Assembly (NCBI GenBank): GCA_965203575.1
Contig: OZ241894.1
Span: 3,038,001-3,102,000 of the forward strand
Length of the DNA stretch: 64,000 bases
Source of the DNA: Aldehydirespirator sp965203575
GTDB taxonomy: Bacteria; Actinomycetota; Acidimicrobiia; Acidimicrobiales; Aldehydirespiratoraceae
Reading direction: 5' to 3'
The notes below the pieces were generated by a model that saw only the letters and a program-made list of their open reading frames with translations, was not told the origin of the DNA and did no database searches. Shown here one piece after another: positions 45,650 through 54,297 of this stretch. Made by a program: the position numbers and the translations under genes. Numbering within the stretch: position 1 is the first letter of the stretch; the number at the start of each line of letters is the position of its first letter.

Positions 45650-47701
45650 TTAGCCCGGATCCCACGCCACCGGCCGGGGCTTGTCGGCGCAGGAAGTGTC
45701 GGGGGCCTGGTCCGGGTCGGACAGGAAGTCGCGCACGATGTCGTCGATGCAGTCGTCGCCCCCCCATACGCCGTGATGGGCCCCGTCGCGCACCGCCAGC
45801 GTGGCGTTGGGCAGGTGCTGCGCGGCCTTGGCTGCGAACTCCGGCGGCGTGATCGGGTCGAAGCGTCCAGACAGCATCAGCACCGGCTTGTCGCTGGACA
45901 CCGCCTCAGCAGCCGCCGGCGGCGAGGCGGGGACGTCGATGAGGTCGCAGACCTCCTCGGTGCCGTCGCCCACGACCGCGGCCGCGAAGGCGCCCGTGTT
46001 CTTGGGCGGTGCCGAGTCGAAGGGGACTCGGTCGGCGCAGTTGGCTGCGAAGTGGGTGGCCTCGTGGTTGGAGTCGTGGATCAGCAGGCTGAACTCGACC
46101 GTCAACCGGGCCAGGTACTTCTCGGTCTCGGCGAAGTCTATGGACAGCCCGTACAGGATCAGCGGGAGCGACTGGGTCAGCTCAGCGACGTAGAGGGACT
46201 GGAACACGAACCCGGCGAGCGAGCCGCCGTCGATCAGGACGTCCACGGGTTCGCCGAGGCTCGTCTCATGGCTCTGGAGGCTCACGATGAGCGGCTCCTC
46301 GTTCAGCTCGGCAATGAGGCCGTGCAGCGTGTTCTCGAAGCTCCCGACGAAGCTTCCGACCCATGTCGTGCATCCGGAGTGGACCGCGCAGGCGCCGTCG
46401 ATCTCATCGAGCGCCCGCCGCGCGGAGTACGCCAGCGCCGGTGTCGGCTCCAGGTCCGGAGGGTAGACGCCGTCGAGTACCGCGCCGGCGAGGCTCGCGG
46501 GCGGGTCTCGCAGGATCTCCAGCGCGATAGTGGTTCCGTAGCTCACTCCGTAGACCGACCACTGGTCGAACCCGAGGGCCGCCATCACCTCCACCACGTC
46601 GGCGGCGTGGGCGGCGGTGTCGGTGTGGGCCAGCAGCGGATCGCCGGCCAGCCGGTCGAAGCAGGCGCGGTAGGCCGCGAGCTCGATCGAGTGGGCCTCC
46701 GCTGCATCCGCCGGGAAGATCTCGGGCAGGGCCGCCGTGATCTCGGGGCAGTCAAGATCGACCGACCCGAAGCCGGTGCCGCGCTGGTCGATGAACACCT
46801 GCGTGTAGGACCGGCGGGGGAAGTGCTCGACCAGGTCGGTGCTCGCCCCGCCCGGGCCGCCCTGCAGCACCGCCAGCGGCGGGCCCGCGTCGCCGGGCCG
46901 CTCCTCGATCGCGCCCGGCCACACCAGCAGACTTATCTCGGTGCTGCCCGAATCGGGGGAGCTGCGGTCGATGGGCACAGTGGCGAGGGCGCAAAGCGCT
47001 CCGCTGGCGTCGGGCACGCCGGCCGGGCAGTCCACCCCGACGACCGGCGGCTCGAACACCCTCGCCGCGCCGTCGTTGATGGCTTTGAGCAGCACCATCA
47101 TGTCGCCGCGAGTGAAGTCCTCTGACTCCTCAGCTTGGAGGATCTCGTCGTAGTAGCGCTCCATGAACACCACCGCGTGCCACCTGCTCAGAGCCTGAGA
47201 TGGTTTGAACGTGCCGTCGGTGTAGCCGGTCGTCACCCCGACTTGGGCCGCCCACTCGACAGCCTCGAAGGCGTAGTGGTCCGGCGGCACGTCCGGGAAC
47301 CGCTGGCTCGCTGCCTGCTCAGAAGGCGACTCGGCCGCAGTATCGGACTCGGTCCCACCGATGGCGCCGTCGTTGATGGCTTTGAGCAGCACCATCATGT
47401 CGCCGCGAGTGAAGTCCTCTGACTCCTCAGCTTGGAGGATCTCGTCGTAGTAGCGCTCCATGAACACCACCGCGTGCCACCTGCTCAGAGCCTGAGATGG
47501 TTTGAACGTGCCGTCGGTGTAGCCGGTCGTCACCCCGACTTGGGCCGCCCACTCGACAGCCTCGAAGGCGTAGTGGTCCGGCAGCACGTCCGGGAACCGC
47601 TGGCTCTGAGCGACCGCGGTCGCTGCGGACGCTCCAAGAATCGCCGCGACCACGACGACCGTGATGGCCCGCTTCTTCATCAGGGCAGCGGTTCGGGGCA
47701 T
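45650..47701 (-). CDS. Secreted alpha/beta hydrolase with duplicated S-layer-homology-like domains
   Basis: 683 residues from the ATG preceded by GAAGGGAGCC. Signal peptide (AITVVVVAAILGASAATAVAQ), then two ~81-residue SLH-like repeats (QRFPDVxPDHYAFEAVEWA ... GYTDGTFKPSQALSR) almost identical to each other. A TAP-type alpha/beta hydrolase follows: oxyanion region LQGGPGGAS, nucleophile elbow GVSYGTT, and catalytic Asp and His in SGRFDPITPPEF and DGAHHGV. Such enzymes are often secreted proline/tripeptidyl aminopeptidases. SLH-like domains suggest attachment to the cell surface. Confidence 0.9.
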   Translation of the reverse strand: MPRTAALMKKRAITVVVVAAILGASAATAVAQSQRFPDVLPDHYAFEAVEWAAQVGVTTGYTDGTFKPSQALSRWHAVVFMERYYDEILQAEESEDFTRGDMMVLLKAINDGAIGGTESDTAAESPSEQAASQRFPDVPPDHYAFEAVEWAAQVGVTTGYTDGTFKPSQALSRWHAVVFMERYYDEILQAEESEDFTRGDMMVLLKAINDGAARVFEPPVVGVDCPAGVPDASGALCALATVPIDRSSPDSGSTEISLLVWPGAIEERPGDAGPPLAVLQGGPGGASTDLVEHFPRRSYTQVFIDQRGTGFGSVDLDCPEITAALPEIFPADAAEAHSIELAAYRACFDRLAGDPLLAHTDTAAHAADVVEVMAALGFDQWSVYGVSYGTTIALEILRDPPASLAGAVLDGVYPPDLEPTPALAYSARRALDEIDGACAVHSGCTTWVGSFVGSFENTLHGLIAELNEEPLIVSLQSHETSLGEPVDVLIDGGSLAGFVFQSLYVAELTQSLPLILYGLSIDFAETEKYLARLTVEFSLLIHDSNHEATHFAANCADRVPFDSAPPKNTGAFAAAVVGDGTEEVCDLIDVPASPPAAAEAVSSDKPVLMLSGRFDPITPPEFAAKAAQHLPNATLAVRDGAHHGVWGGDDCIDDIVRDFLSDPDQAPDTSCADKPRPVAWDPG
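47067..47309 (-). repeat. 243-bp near-perfect direct repeat, copy 2 in the gene
   Basis: Matches 47364-47606 at a constant offset of 297 bases. I saw one differing base (Pro versus Leu codon in FPDV-x-PDHY). It encodes the second SLH-like domain and the helix after it. Confidence 0.9.
47364..47606 (-). repeat. 243-bp near-perfect direct repeat, copy 1 in the gene
   Basis: First SLH-like domain of the hydrolase; see the partner at 47067-47309. The two copies are separated by a 54-base linker encoding a Ser/Glu-rich spacer. Confidence 0.9.
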
Positions 47702-47844
47702 GGTGGCTCCCTTCGGTGAGTCGGGCGTTGAATTGCCGTCCAACACCTGTGACCTGACCCGAAGGGAGCCATGGCAACGCCACGGCTCACTAGTTGTCAA
47801 GTCACTGAAGGGATTTCGGCATGAACCCCGATGTTGGACGGCAA
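47699..47844. repeat. Nested inverted repeats upstream of hydrolase and integrase
   Basis: Three inverted-repeat sets in 146 bases. First, CCGAAGGGAGCC at 47759-47770 against its complement at 47705-47716, the hydrolase ribosome binding site. Second, TTGCCGTCCAACA (47733-47745) against TGTTGGACGGCAA (47832-47844). Third, a local hairpin GAGCC-TGGC-loop-GCCA-GGCTC at about 47766-47788. They may be a regulatory structure or a scar of mobile DNA near the integrase. Confidence 0.45.
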
Positions 47845-47868
47845 GGAGCACAGTAGCGGCAGGAATCC

Positions 47869-48981
47869 ATGGTCAGCAACTGTCGCCCCACACGGTGGTG
47901 TGCCCTGTTCAGCCAGCCTCCCGTCTCAGGGAATAGGTCGGTGGTGGAGCCGGGGAGAATTCAGAGGCTCCGCATCAACGGCCGCGCCACCAACCTCGGG
48001 CTGGGATCGTTTCCGGTGGTGGGACTGGCCACCGCACGCGAGCGGGCGCTGGACAACCGCCGCAAGATCGACCAGGGCACCGACCCGCGCATCACCGAGA
48101 ACCCGACCCCGACTCTCGCCGACGCGCTGGAGGCGGTGATCGAGGGCCGCTCGGCGTCGTGGAAGAACGGGGGCCGCTCGGCTGAGATCTGGCGCAACAG
48201 CGTCCGCAACCACGCCGACAACCTAATTCACCGCCCAGTTGATCAGATCGATACCGGAGACGTGCTGCGGGTCATCGGCCCGCTGTGGACCGACCGTCAC
48301 GACACCGCCAAGAAGGTCCGTCAGAGGCTCTCTTTGGCGTTCCGATGGGCGATGGCCGCCGGGCACCGTGGCGACGATCCCGCCGGCGAGGCCCTGCTGG
48401 CTGCGCTGCCCCGCAACGGGGTCGCCCGCCGCCACATCGCCGCACTGCCACCGGACCAGGTGCCTGCCGCGCTAGCGGCCATCGACAGCTCAGGCGCCTA
48501 CCCGACCACGAAGCTCGCCATACGGATGCTGGCTTTGACCGCCACCCGCTCCGGAGAGGTCCGCGGGATGTGCTGGGACGAGATCGATGGCGACGTCTGG
48601 AGGATCCCAGGTGAGCGCACCAAGGTCGGCCGCGAGTTCCGGGTGCCGCTGAGCCCGGAGGCGCTCGCAGTCCTTGACGAGGCACGTTCCTACAGCGACG
48701 GCGCTCCCAACTCGCTGGTGTTCCCTTCAGCAGGTCGCCGGCAGATCACTCCCGACGCCCTCTCCAAGCTCTGCCACGAACTGGATCTGGGTATGACCCC
48801 CCACGGGCTCCGCTCATCGTTCCGCGACTGGTGCGCCGAGTCGGCCGTCAGCCGTGAGCTGGCTGAATCGTGCCTAGCGCACGTCGTCAAGAACACCGTC
48901 GAAGCCGCCTACCGGCGCTCCGACCTGCTGGAGCAACGTCGCGAAGTCATGGACGCCTGGGGACGGTACGTCGCCCGATAA
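47869..48981 (+). CDS. Tyrosine recombinase (DUF4102/P4-type integrase) with shortened N-terminus
   Basis: 370 residues if read from the ATG at 47869 (AGGA upstream). The arm-binding DUF4102 domain is only partly present: similarity starts at RLRINGRATNLGLGSFPVVGLATARERA, and the ~50-60 residues that should precede it are replaced by an unrelated stretch. The core-binding domain and the catalytic domain are complete, with all active residues visible: Arg in TATRSGEVRG, Lys in RTKVGREF, HGLR, His in LAHVVKNT, and Tyr in AAYRRSD. Integrases of this type insert islands at tRNA genes, but none is seen nearby. It may be functional, impaired or a remnant. Confidence 0.82.
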   Translation: MVSNCRPTRWCALFSQPPVSGNRSVVEPGRIQRLRINGRATNLGLGSFPVVGLATARERALDNRRKIDQGTDPRITENPTPTLADALEAVIEGRSASWKNGGRSAEIWRNSVRNHADNLIHRPVDQIDTGDVLRVIGPLWTDRHDTAKKVRQRLSLAFRWAMAAGHRGDDPAGEALLAALPRNGVARRHIAALPPDQVPAALAAIDSSGAYPTTKLAIRMLALTATRSGEVRGMCWDEIDGDVWRIPGERTKVGREFRVPLSPEALAVLDEARSYSDGAPNSLVFPSAGRRQITPDALSKLCHELDLGMTPHGLRSSFRDWCAESAVSRELAESCLAHVVKNTVEAAYRRSDLLEQRREVMDAWGRYVAR

Positions 48982-49175
48982 GCGCAAGCTATACCCGGCT
49001 CAGCCAGCACCCGCAGCGTGTGGCATTGGACCCATCTTGGGATGGATCCATAGGTGATGCAGTCTTCGACCTAAGTCCCGAGGCATTCACGGGGGTGTGT
49101 TCGATCCGGCTCCATCGCCATGTCATCGTGATGACGCCTCTTGGTGCTCTCAAGGGTCCGTGGCTGTAGAAGCGA
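48982..49175. other. Intergenic gap between integrase and defence operon
   Basis: 194 bases separating two convergent ends. No gene, tRNA or clear terminator was seen. Confidence 0.5.
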
Positions 49176-50747
49176 TCACAGAGATGCCTCGAGCGCCGCA
49201 AAGAACGCGTCTGCTGTTTCGGTGATAAGACGATCGTCCATCGTCCGATGCCCTGAGTTCACCCAGAACGGATCCCTCGCCTCTGCGAAGCGCCGGATGT
49301 CTTCGGTCAGGTATGGCACCACCCATCTCTCATCCAGGCCGCGTGCGAAGTCCTCATCCCCTAGGACCCGCAGCAGGTCATGGTCTCGCATGCTCGACCC
49401 TACGTAGATCCAAAGCCGCTGGCTCTCCCCATCGAGCAGAGCCCTTAGCGCTGCAAGTTTCCCGTTCCCGACGCCGACCTCGGTCTGTTCTGCGCTCACA
49501 ACGCAACTCTCCGGCCGGTCGATGGTGCCGTGCACCTTCAGGTAAGGCACCGCCGACTCCTGATCAGCGAGATACCGAGTGACGTAGGCGGCCGCGCTCT
49601 CGAACTCCTCGTCGTCAGCGAACACTTCGAGAGGCACCTCAGCGTGCGATTCGACGAGGGTATCGAAGTTGACCGTCACGAGAACGACCCGCCCGACTCG
49701 CTCGTTGAGATACCGGCATAGGCTCTTGACCGCCGGCCCGGCGTAATCAACGAGCTGGTCGTGGAGTTCCTTGAAGTCGGCGAGAGTCGGGAGCGATCCG
49801 CCAAAGTGCCGCTCTTCTGCGCGGATCACCTGCTCTAGCGTGAGCTGCTGGATGAAGTCTTCAGCGTCCAAGGCCATCTCACGAGGCGTCAACCACCCAT
49901 TCTTCGCGGCGACCCACTCATAGAACCTCCGAGCCAGCTCAGTGGACCCGTAACGGGACGCATCGAGGTCAAGCAACCGCGCAATGGCAGAGTCTCGCAT
50001 CCGGGTGCTGAGCGGGAATCCGGATGATGCCGAGAAACCGGCTGCGAGGAAGAGGACCACGGCCCGGGCCTCGTTCGATATTCGCGCCGCCACTGCCGGT
50101 AGCTCGTCCGGCCCATGTCTGAAGAGGAGGTGTTCGCCCTCGATTGCGAGCCGGAATCCGGCCTTGGGCTGGCAGTGAGCTGCAATGTCGATCTCACTCT
50201 CCACAACGACGAATAGGGTCCTGAGGCTCCGGCTCGGTAGGTCCACCAAGTACTTGGTGCAGAGTTCCCAGATCGCTCTTCTGAAGTCGAGGTCTACTCC
50301 ACGGACCCTGTAAGCCACGATCGCAGCCTGTGACTCGGCTTCATCTAGCTCGCGACTCGCGATTGCGCAGCAGACGTCAATGACGGTCTGTTCGCCTGGA
50401 CTGAGTTCTCCTCCGGCGGGTGGATCTACAAACGCCCAGGCATTGGCACCTTCAAAGTTGAGTCGCGCGACTTTTCGGCTCCCGCCGAACCTGGTTAAGT
50501 CCAGTGCTTTCTCAACGGAGGTGAACCGCGCAGCATCATCGCTCGGCAGGGTTTGCCGCTGGCCCGTTGCTTCACCTGCGACGAACAACGGGGCCTCAAG
50601 AACTGCCGCGAGAGCTTGGACGCTCGGAAGGGCCGCACTCAGGTCGTCCACCAATACCGGCACCACGGTGATGGCTCCTTCAAGGCTGCGCTCGTGGTAC
50701 CGGGCGAGCTGTGGCGCAAGGTCAAGAAGCGCCGTTGCCCGACTCAT
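49176..50747 (-). CDS. SIR2-domain protein, probable NADase effector of a defence operon
   Basis: 523 residues from the ATG at 50747; an in-frame ATG at 50822 would add 25 residues and overlap the upstream gene by 101 bases. The N-terminal ~220 residues are unrecognised. The C-terminal half is SIR2-like: VVLFLAAGFSASSGFPLSTRMRD (NAD loop), LVTVNFDTLVESH, YLKVHGTIDRPESCV (catalytic His), and LWIYVGSSMRDHDLLRVL. SIR2 proteins in ThsA, DSR and Sir2-Argonaute systems destroy NAD during phage infection. It is the last gene of a five-gene overlapping operon. No zinc ribbon is present, so it is not a deacetylase. Confidence 0.8.
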   Translation of the reverse strand: MSRATALLDLAPQLARYHERSLEGAITVVPVLVDDLSAALPSVQALAAVLEAPLFVAGEATGQRQTLPSDDAARFTSVEKALDLTRFGGSRKVARLNFEGANAWAFVDPPAGGELSPGEQTVIDVCCAIASRELDEAESQAAIVAYRVRGVDLDFRRAIWELCTKYLVDLPSRSLRTLFVVVESEIDIAAHCQPKAGFRLAIEGEHLLFRHGPDELPAVAARISNEARAVVLFLAAGFSASSGFPLSTRMRDSAIARLLDLDASRYGSTELARRFYEWVAAKNGWLTPREMALDAEDFIQQLTLEQVIRAEERHFGGSLPTLADFKELHDQLVDYAGPAVKSLCRYLNERVGRVVLVTVNFDTLVESHAEVPLEVFADDEEFESAAAYVTRYLADQESAVPYLKVHGTIDRPESCVVSAEQTEVGVGNGKLAALRALLDGESQRLWIYVGSSMRDHDLLRVLGDEDFARGLDERWVVPYLTEDIRRFAEARDPFWVNSGHRTMDDRLITETADAFFAALEASL

Positions 50748-51723
50748 CGTCTGACGGTTGTAACTCAGTGAGCTGTTCCAGAAACTGAGCACGAAGGCGC
50801 GCGGTATCGCGGGGCCGCTCATGGATCAGACCGAAGGCTGCAAGGCTCGGCAACTGCACCCTCAACTCCTCAACGAGGGCATCGAACGCGTCGGCGAAGA
50901 GATCGGGAGTGGCGTGCGCTCGGTGCCCCCTGGTGAGATCTTGAGCGACACGGCGAATGACCTCGGGGACGGCGTCCGCGCGGAACCATACCTTTCCATC
51001 GTTCCCGCCGCGAGCATCCCGGACGTTCAGCACATGACCAAGTCGCCGTCGCGCCTCGTACAGCATCCAGCCACTCACGAGCGTCTGATTGGCCCGGTCC
51101 CGCCGACCAGATGGAGATAGGACGTCGGCGAAGCGCTGCACCGGTGCGAAGAAGGCGCGGTCCACAAGATCCTTGTTTGGGCCACCTGCGAACCTGGTCA
51201 ACGCGCGTGGTTCGTCCGTGCATCGATTTACTAGCAGTGCTATCACGACTCCGGCGGCGGGGATTTGTAGGGGCTTGTCTGTGCCAGCGAGCAGACCTAC
51301 GACCGACTCGATGCGGTGCCGAGACCACTCTCGATAAAGCGAACCCAGCAAGCGATCGTACGCATCAACGATCTTGGCGGTTCCTCCCTCCGGTCGATCT
51401 GTGCACTGGTTGGACAGGTAGTCGATAAGGCACCGGCCCTCAGGTGTAACCAGATGAGTTGCGGGACCGACCTCCAGAGTCCAAGGCGGGCCAGGGACCC
51501 CGTCGACGATAGTTGGGTCGAGCTCTAACAGTTCGCGGCGCAGGCGCTGCCCTTGGGCAACCGGATCGAACCAGTGCCGGACCAAGGCAAGGTCCTCTTC
51601 GAGATCAGCGGGCTCGGCGCCCATCGTCTCCGTCCAGATCGAAGTCAGCGCCGGGAGCGCGACAGTCGAGTCCACCAGCGCGAGATCCTCTGGGTCGCCG
51701 AGCAAGGGGCTGAGGTCCCTCAA
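50722..51723 (-). CDS. Unknown protein of the MTase/SMC/SIR2 operon
   Basis: 333 residues, no family recognised. Mixed alpha/beta composition; a central stretch LQIPAAGVVIALLVNRCTDEPRALTRF and a C-terminal helical part. The start codon overlaps the stop of the SMC-like gene by 4 bases, and its end overlaps the SIR2 gene. It therefore appears to be a stoichiometric partner of one of them, possibly an adaptor between the ATPase and the SIR2 protein (inference). Confidence 0.7.
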   Translation of the reverse strand: MRDLSPLLGDPEDLALVDSTVALPALTSIWTETMGAEPADLEEDLALVRHWFDPVAQGQRLRRELLELDPTIVDGVPGPPWTLEVGPATHLVTPEGRCLIDYLSNQCTDRPEGGTAKIVDAYDRLLGSLYREWSRHRIESVVGLLAGTDKPLQIPAAGVVIALLVNRCTDEPRALTRFAGGPNKDLVDRAFFAPVQRFADVLSPSGRRDRANQTLVSGWMLYEARRRLGHVLNVRDARGGNDGKVWFRADAVPEVIRRVAQDLTRGHRAHATPDLFADAFDALVEELRVQLPSLAAFGLIHERPRDTARLRAQFLEQLTELQPSDDESGNGAS

Positions 51724-54119
51724 CGGACGTATTCCCTCACGCCGTAGCCCTTTGAAGCGACCTGCTCGGCCATCTCTTGAAGGCCTGGTTGTTCGGTCTT
51801 GAGCGCTGTCCTCCCGAGCTGTTCATAGTCACGAGCGAGTGGGAGGATCACGACGACTTGGTCAGTGGGGTGCTGTGGAATCCGATCTTCGAGGACATCA
51901 AGAAGTTGCTGTAGTCGGTCGTGCGCGATGAAGGCACCGAACTCGTCTAGGACCACGAGTCGATTCTGCGGTGGGTTGTCCTCGTCATCTAGGAGCCCCA
52001 GGCGGGCCCGTGTGTAGGCGAAAGCCTGTTCGCCCGACGAGAACGCTTCGAGCGGCCGGCTCCGAAGGATCCCATCCTCTTCCCAGAGCACTTCGCGCGC
52101 ATCGAGGTCAACAACAATCTCGCTCTCGGCCTGCGGCAACAGCTCTCGTCGGACGCGTTCGTTGTTGAACCAGTCGCTGAAGCGTTGCCCCAACCAGGAC
52201 TTCAATTCTTCGACGTACACCTCAGCGTTGGGACTTTGACTCCGAATGTGCCTCCCGACGCCGATCAGGGCGCGCTCCACGGCCGCGAGTTGTGCCCGCA
52301 CCGCTCCAAGTCGGTCAAGAACAGTGTCGAGCCGGTCGCGAAAGCCCTCGATGTATTGAGCTTGCGCCTCGTATGAGGTGTGCCGCGGGGGCTTGAGAGT
52401 GAGTGCGTCGCGAAGCCACTCAAGATCCTCACGGTTGGCGAGCATGTCCCAGGCTCGCTTGACCTCGGATTCTGTCCGCGCCAGTTCGGAGCGCCGCGCA
52501 TCAAGCGACTCACGAGTGGTCCGTTCCGCATCTCGAGCGTCTTCAAGCGCGTCGCCGTACTCTGCTAGCGCGTCACCAAGCAACTCCTGGGGCACACCTG
52601 CGTGCTCAAGGCATTGCTCAAGACGTTCACGGACAACGGCAGGATCGGACACTGGCGATCCGCCCAAGCGTTCGACGAGGCTCGCCCTCCGACCTGCCAG
52701 TTGGACGATCTCGTCGTCGAGCCTGATCTTCTCATCCTCCAACGAGCGAACCCCGCTGGCACCAGCGGCAGGCAAGGCTGCGACCGCCTTCCGCACGCGC
52801 TCTTCATTCTGCTGTACGCGTCGTTCGAACCTCTCAATGTCGTCGATGCGGGCCAGTAGCGCCGCCACCTGTGCATGCCGCCTGCTTTGGACATCTAGTT
52901 TCTCCTGCACGGCTTCGGCTTCAGGTGGGGGCGGGTGCCCCTCAAGCGCCCTCCTGCGGTTGGACATGCCACTACGAGTCCGTGCCACCGTCAGGCTCAC
53001 ATTCGTCTCAGGCTCCTCAACCGCGACCTCGTCGGCGAGGCCGGCCTCTTCGCCTTGCGTCAGGTGATCCGTGATCTGGTCCAGGAGTTCGCGCATGACC
53101 GGTGCCGCATCAAGGGAACGCCGCTCAAGCTCGAGCGCCTCCATGGCATCATCTACCGAAGCTGCTTCCGCTTCCGCATCAGCGCGCTCCTTACTGATAC
53201 CGAGTTGAGCCGCGAGCCTGGAGGCCTCTTTCACGGATTCCCGCAGCTTGCGTCGGTTGTTGGACGTTGTCTTTCGCGCATTCTTGAGTTCGTTCTGAGC
53301 CGGGCCGGCTAGAGCTGAACTCTGCACGATCCTGAGGAGCTCCGTATCGATGGTGTTGCGTCTTGCCTGACGATCGGCGATACCTTCGTCGACTGCCTCT
53401 AGTTCTGCTTGAAGCCCGGGCGCCTCCTCTGAATAGCGATCAAGCTGGAGTTGGAGATCAGCGGCCTCTCTAACGAGCTTGTGTAGCGAGTAGGCCTGCT
53501 CTGCTTCAGCCGCCGCGCGCTTGTGTCGTTCTTTGGCGTCGGCCAATGACTCCCTCAGGTCCGGGATTGCGGCGTCCGTCCATCCGCCGAACAAGAGTCG
53601 AAGATCGTCAGCTTCGTGCTCGAGCGAAGCCAACGGGGTGCCTTCTTCCCCGATATATCGAGCAGCCCAGCGATGAACGGCCTCGGCCTCTGCGTCGGCC
53701 CGACTGGCAAGCGTCTCCACGATGCCCTCGTCACCGGCAATCCGGTGTACCCGCAAGAGGTTCCGGAGTTTGCTCATCGTCGTCTGAGCGCCGTCGATTT
53801 CAATCGCCTCAAACCAGGCCTCGTCGGGCGCACCGCCGGGCTCTCTAGGCCACTGGCGGCTGTCCGCCCTCCAGAGAACCAGCCCCGCGCCGATGAGATT
53901 CTCGGCGCGGACCTCGAAGCGGCCCAGGCCGGTACGGAGACTCTCCCAGGCAGGAGACCTCAGGCGATAAGGCATCTCGCCACAACAGATCTCCAGTAGC
54001 CGCACTGCCAGCGACTTTCCAATGCCGTTACGACCCTCCATGACTGACAGCGGCACGTCTGGCAATCCGTCAAGGACTCTGAGCGGTCCAATCGGATCGG
54101 TGCTAATGCGGATCTGCAT
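51720..54119 (-). CDS. SMC/Rad50-like coiled-coil ATPase
   Basis: 799 residues with split ATPase halves. Walker A GRNGIGKS (29-36) lies in the N-terminal lobe, a long Glu/Arg/Ala/Leu-rich coiled-coil region from about 180 to 640, and in the C-terminal lobe the ABC signature FSSGEQAFAY and Walker B RLVVLDEFGAF. Small length and lack of a Rad50 zinc hook point to the SMC-like ATPases of bacterial conflict systems (for example Lamassu LmuB or ABC-3C ATPases) rather than chromosomal SMC or RecN. It likely senses foreign DNA and triggers the effector (inference). Confidence 0.85.
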   Translation of the reverse strand: MQIRISTDPIGPLRVLDGLPDVPLSVMEGRNGIGKSLAVRLLEICCGEMPYRLRSPAWESLRTGLGRFEVRAENLIGAGLVLWRADSRQWPREPGGAPDEAWFEAIEIDGAQTTMSKLRNLLRVHRIAGDEGIVETLASRADAEAEAVHRWAARYIGEEGTPLASLEHEADDLRLLFGGWTDAAIPDLRESLADAKERHKRAAAEAEQAYSLHKLVREAADLQLQLDRYSEEAPGLQAELEAVDEGIADRQARRNTIDTELLRIVQSSALAGPAQNELKNARKTTSNNRRKLRESVKEASRLAAQLGISKERADAEAEAASVDDAMEALELERRSLDAAPVMRELLDQITDHLTQGEEAGLADEVAVEEPETNVSLTVARTRSGMSNRRRALEGHPPPPEAEAVQEKLDVQSRRHAQVAALLARIDDIERFERRVQQNEERVRKAVAALPAAGASGVRSLEDEKIRLDDEIVQLAGRRASLVERLGGSPVSDPAVVRERLEQCLEHAGVPQELLGDALAEYGDALEDARDAERTTRESLDARRSELARTESEVKRAWDMLANREDLEWLRDALTLKPPRHTSYEAQAQYIEGFRDRLDTVLDRLGAVRAQLAAVERALIGVGRHIRSQSPNAEVYVEELKSWLGQRFSDWFNNERVRRELLPQAESEIVVDLDAREVLWEEDGILRSRPLEAFSSGEQAFAYTRARLGLLDDEDNPPQNRLVVLDEFGAFIAHDRLQQLLDVLEDRIPQHPTDQVVVILPLARDYEQLGRTALKTEQPGLQEMAEQVASKGYGVREYVR

Positions 54120-54297
54120 CAGCTAGGAGGGTGCGGAGAGCGAGCCTGAGGCTCGCTTCTGTGTCGTCGAGCGTTGCCAACAACCTGACCAGCTCAACGT
54201 CTGGACCAGCGTCCGGACGCTGCGCACCATTGAGGACGCCGATCACTCGGGCGGTGTCAGCCTGCGGTGCGGCATCTGGACCCACGCCGTCACTCAT
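54103..54297 (-). CDS. Small protein between methyltransferase and SMC-like ATPase
   Basis: 64 residues (MSDGVGPDAAPQADTARVIG...), no homologue recognised; C-terminal half is predicted helical and acidic. It overlaps the methyltransferase end by 8 bases and the ATPase start by 17, so the operon reads continuously through it. A real gene is likely because otherwise the ATPase would lack an upstream coupling gene. Confidence 0.55.
   Translation of the reverse strand: MSDGVGPDAAPQADTARVIGVLNGAQRPDAGPDVELVRLLATLDDTEASLRLALRTLLADADPH

Noticed and set aside
49313..53999. Several plus-strand frames opposite the defence operon
   Set aside because: Arg/Ser/Pro-rich shadows of the minus-strand genes without starts, ribosome sites or similarity.
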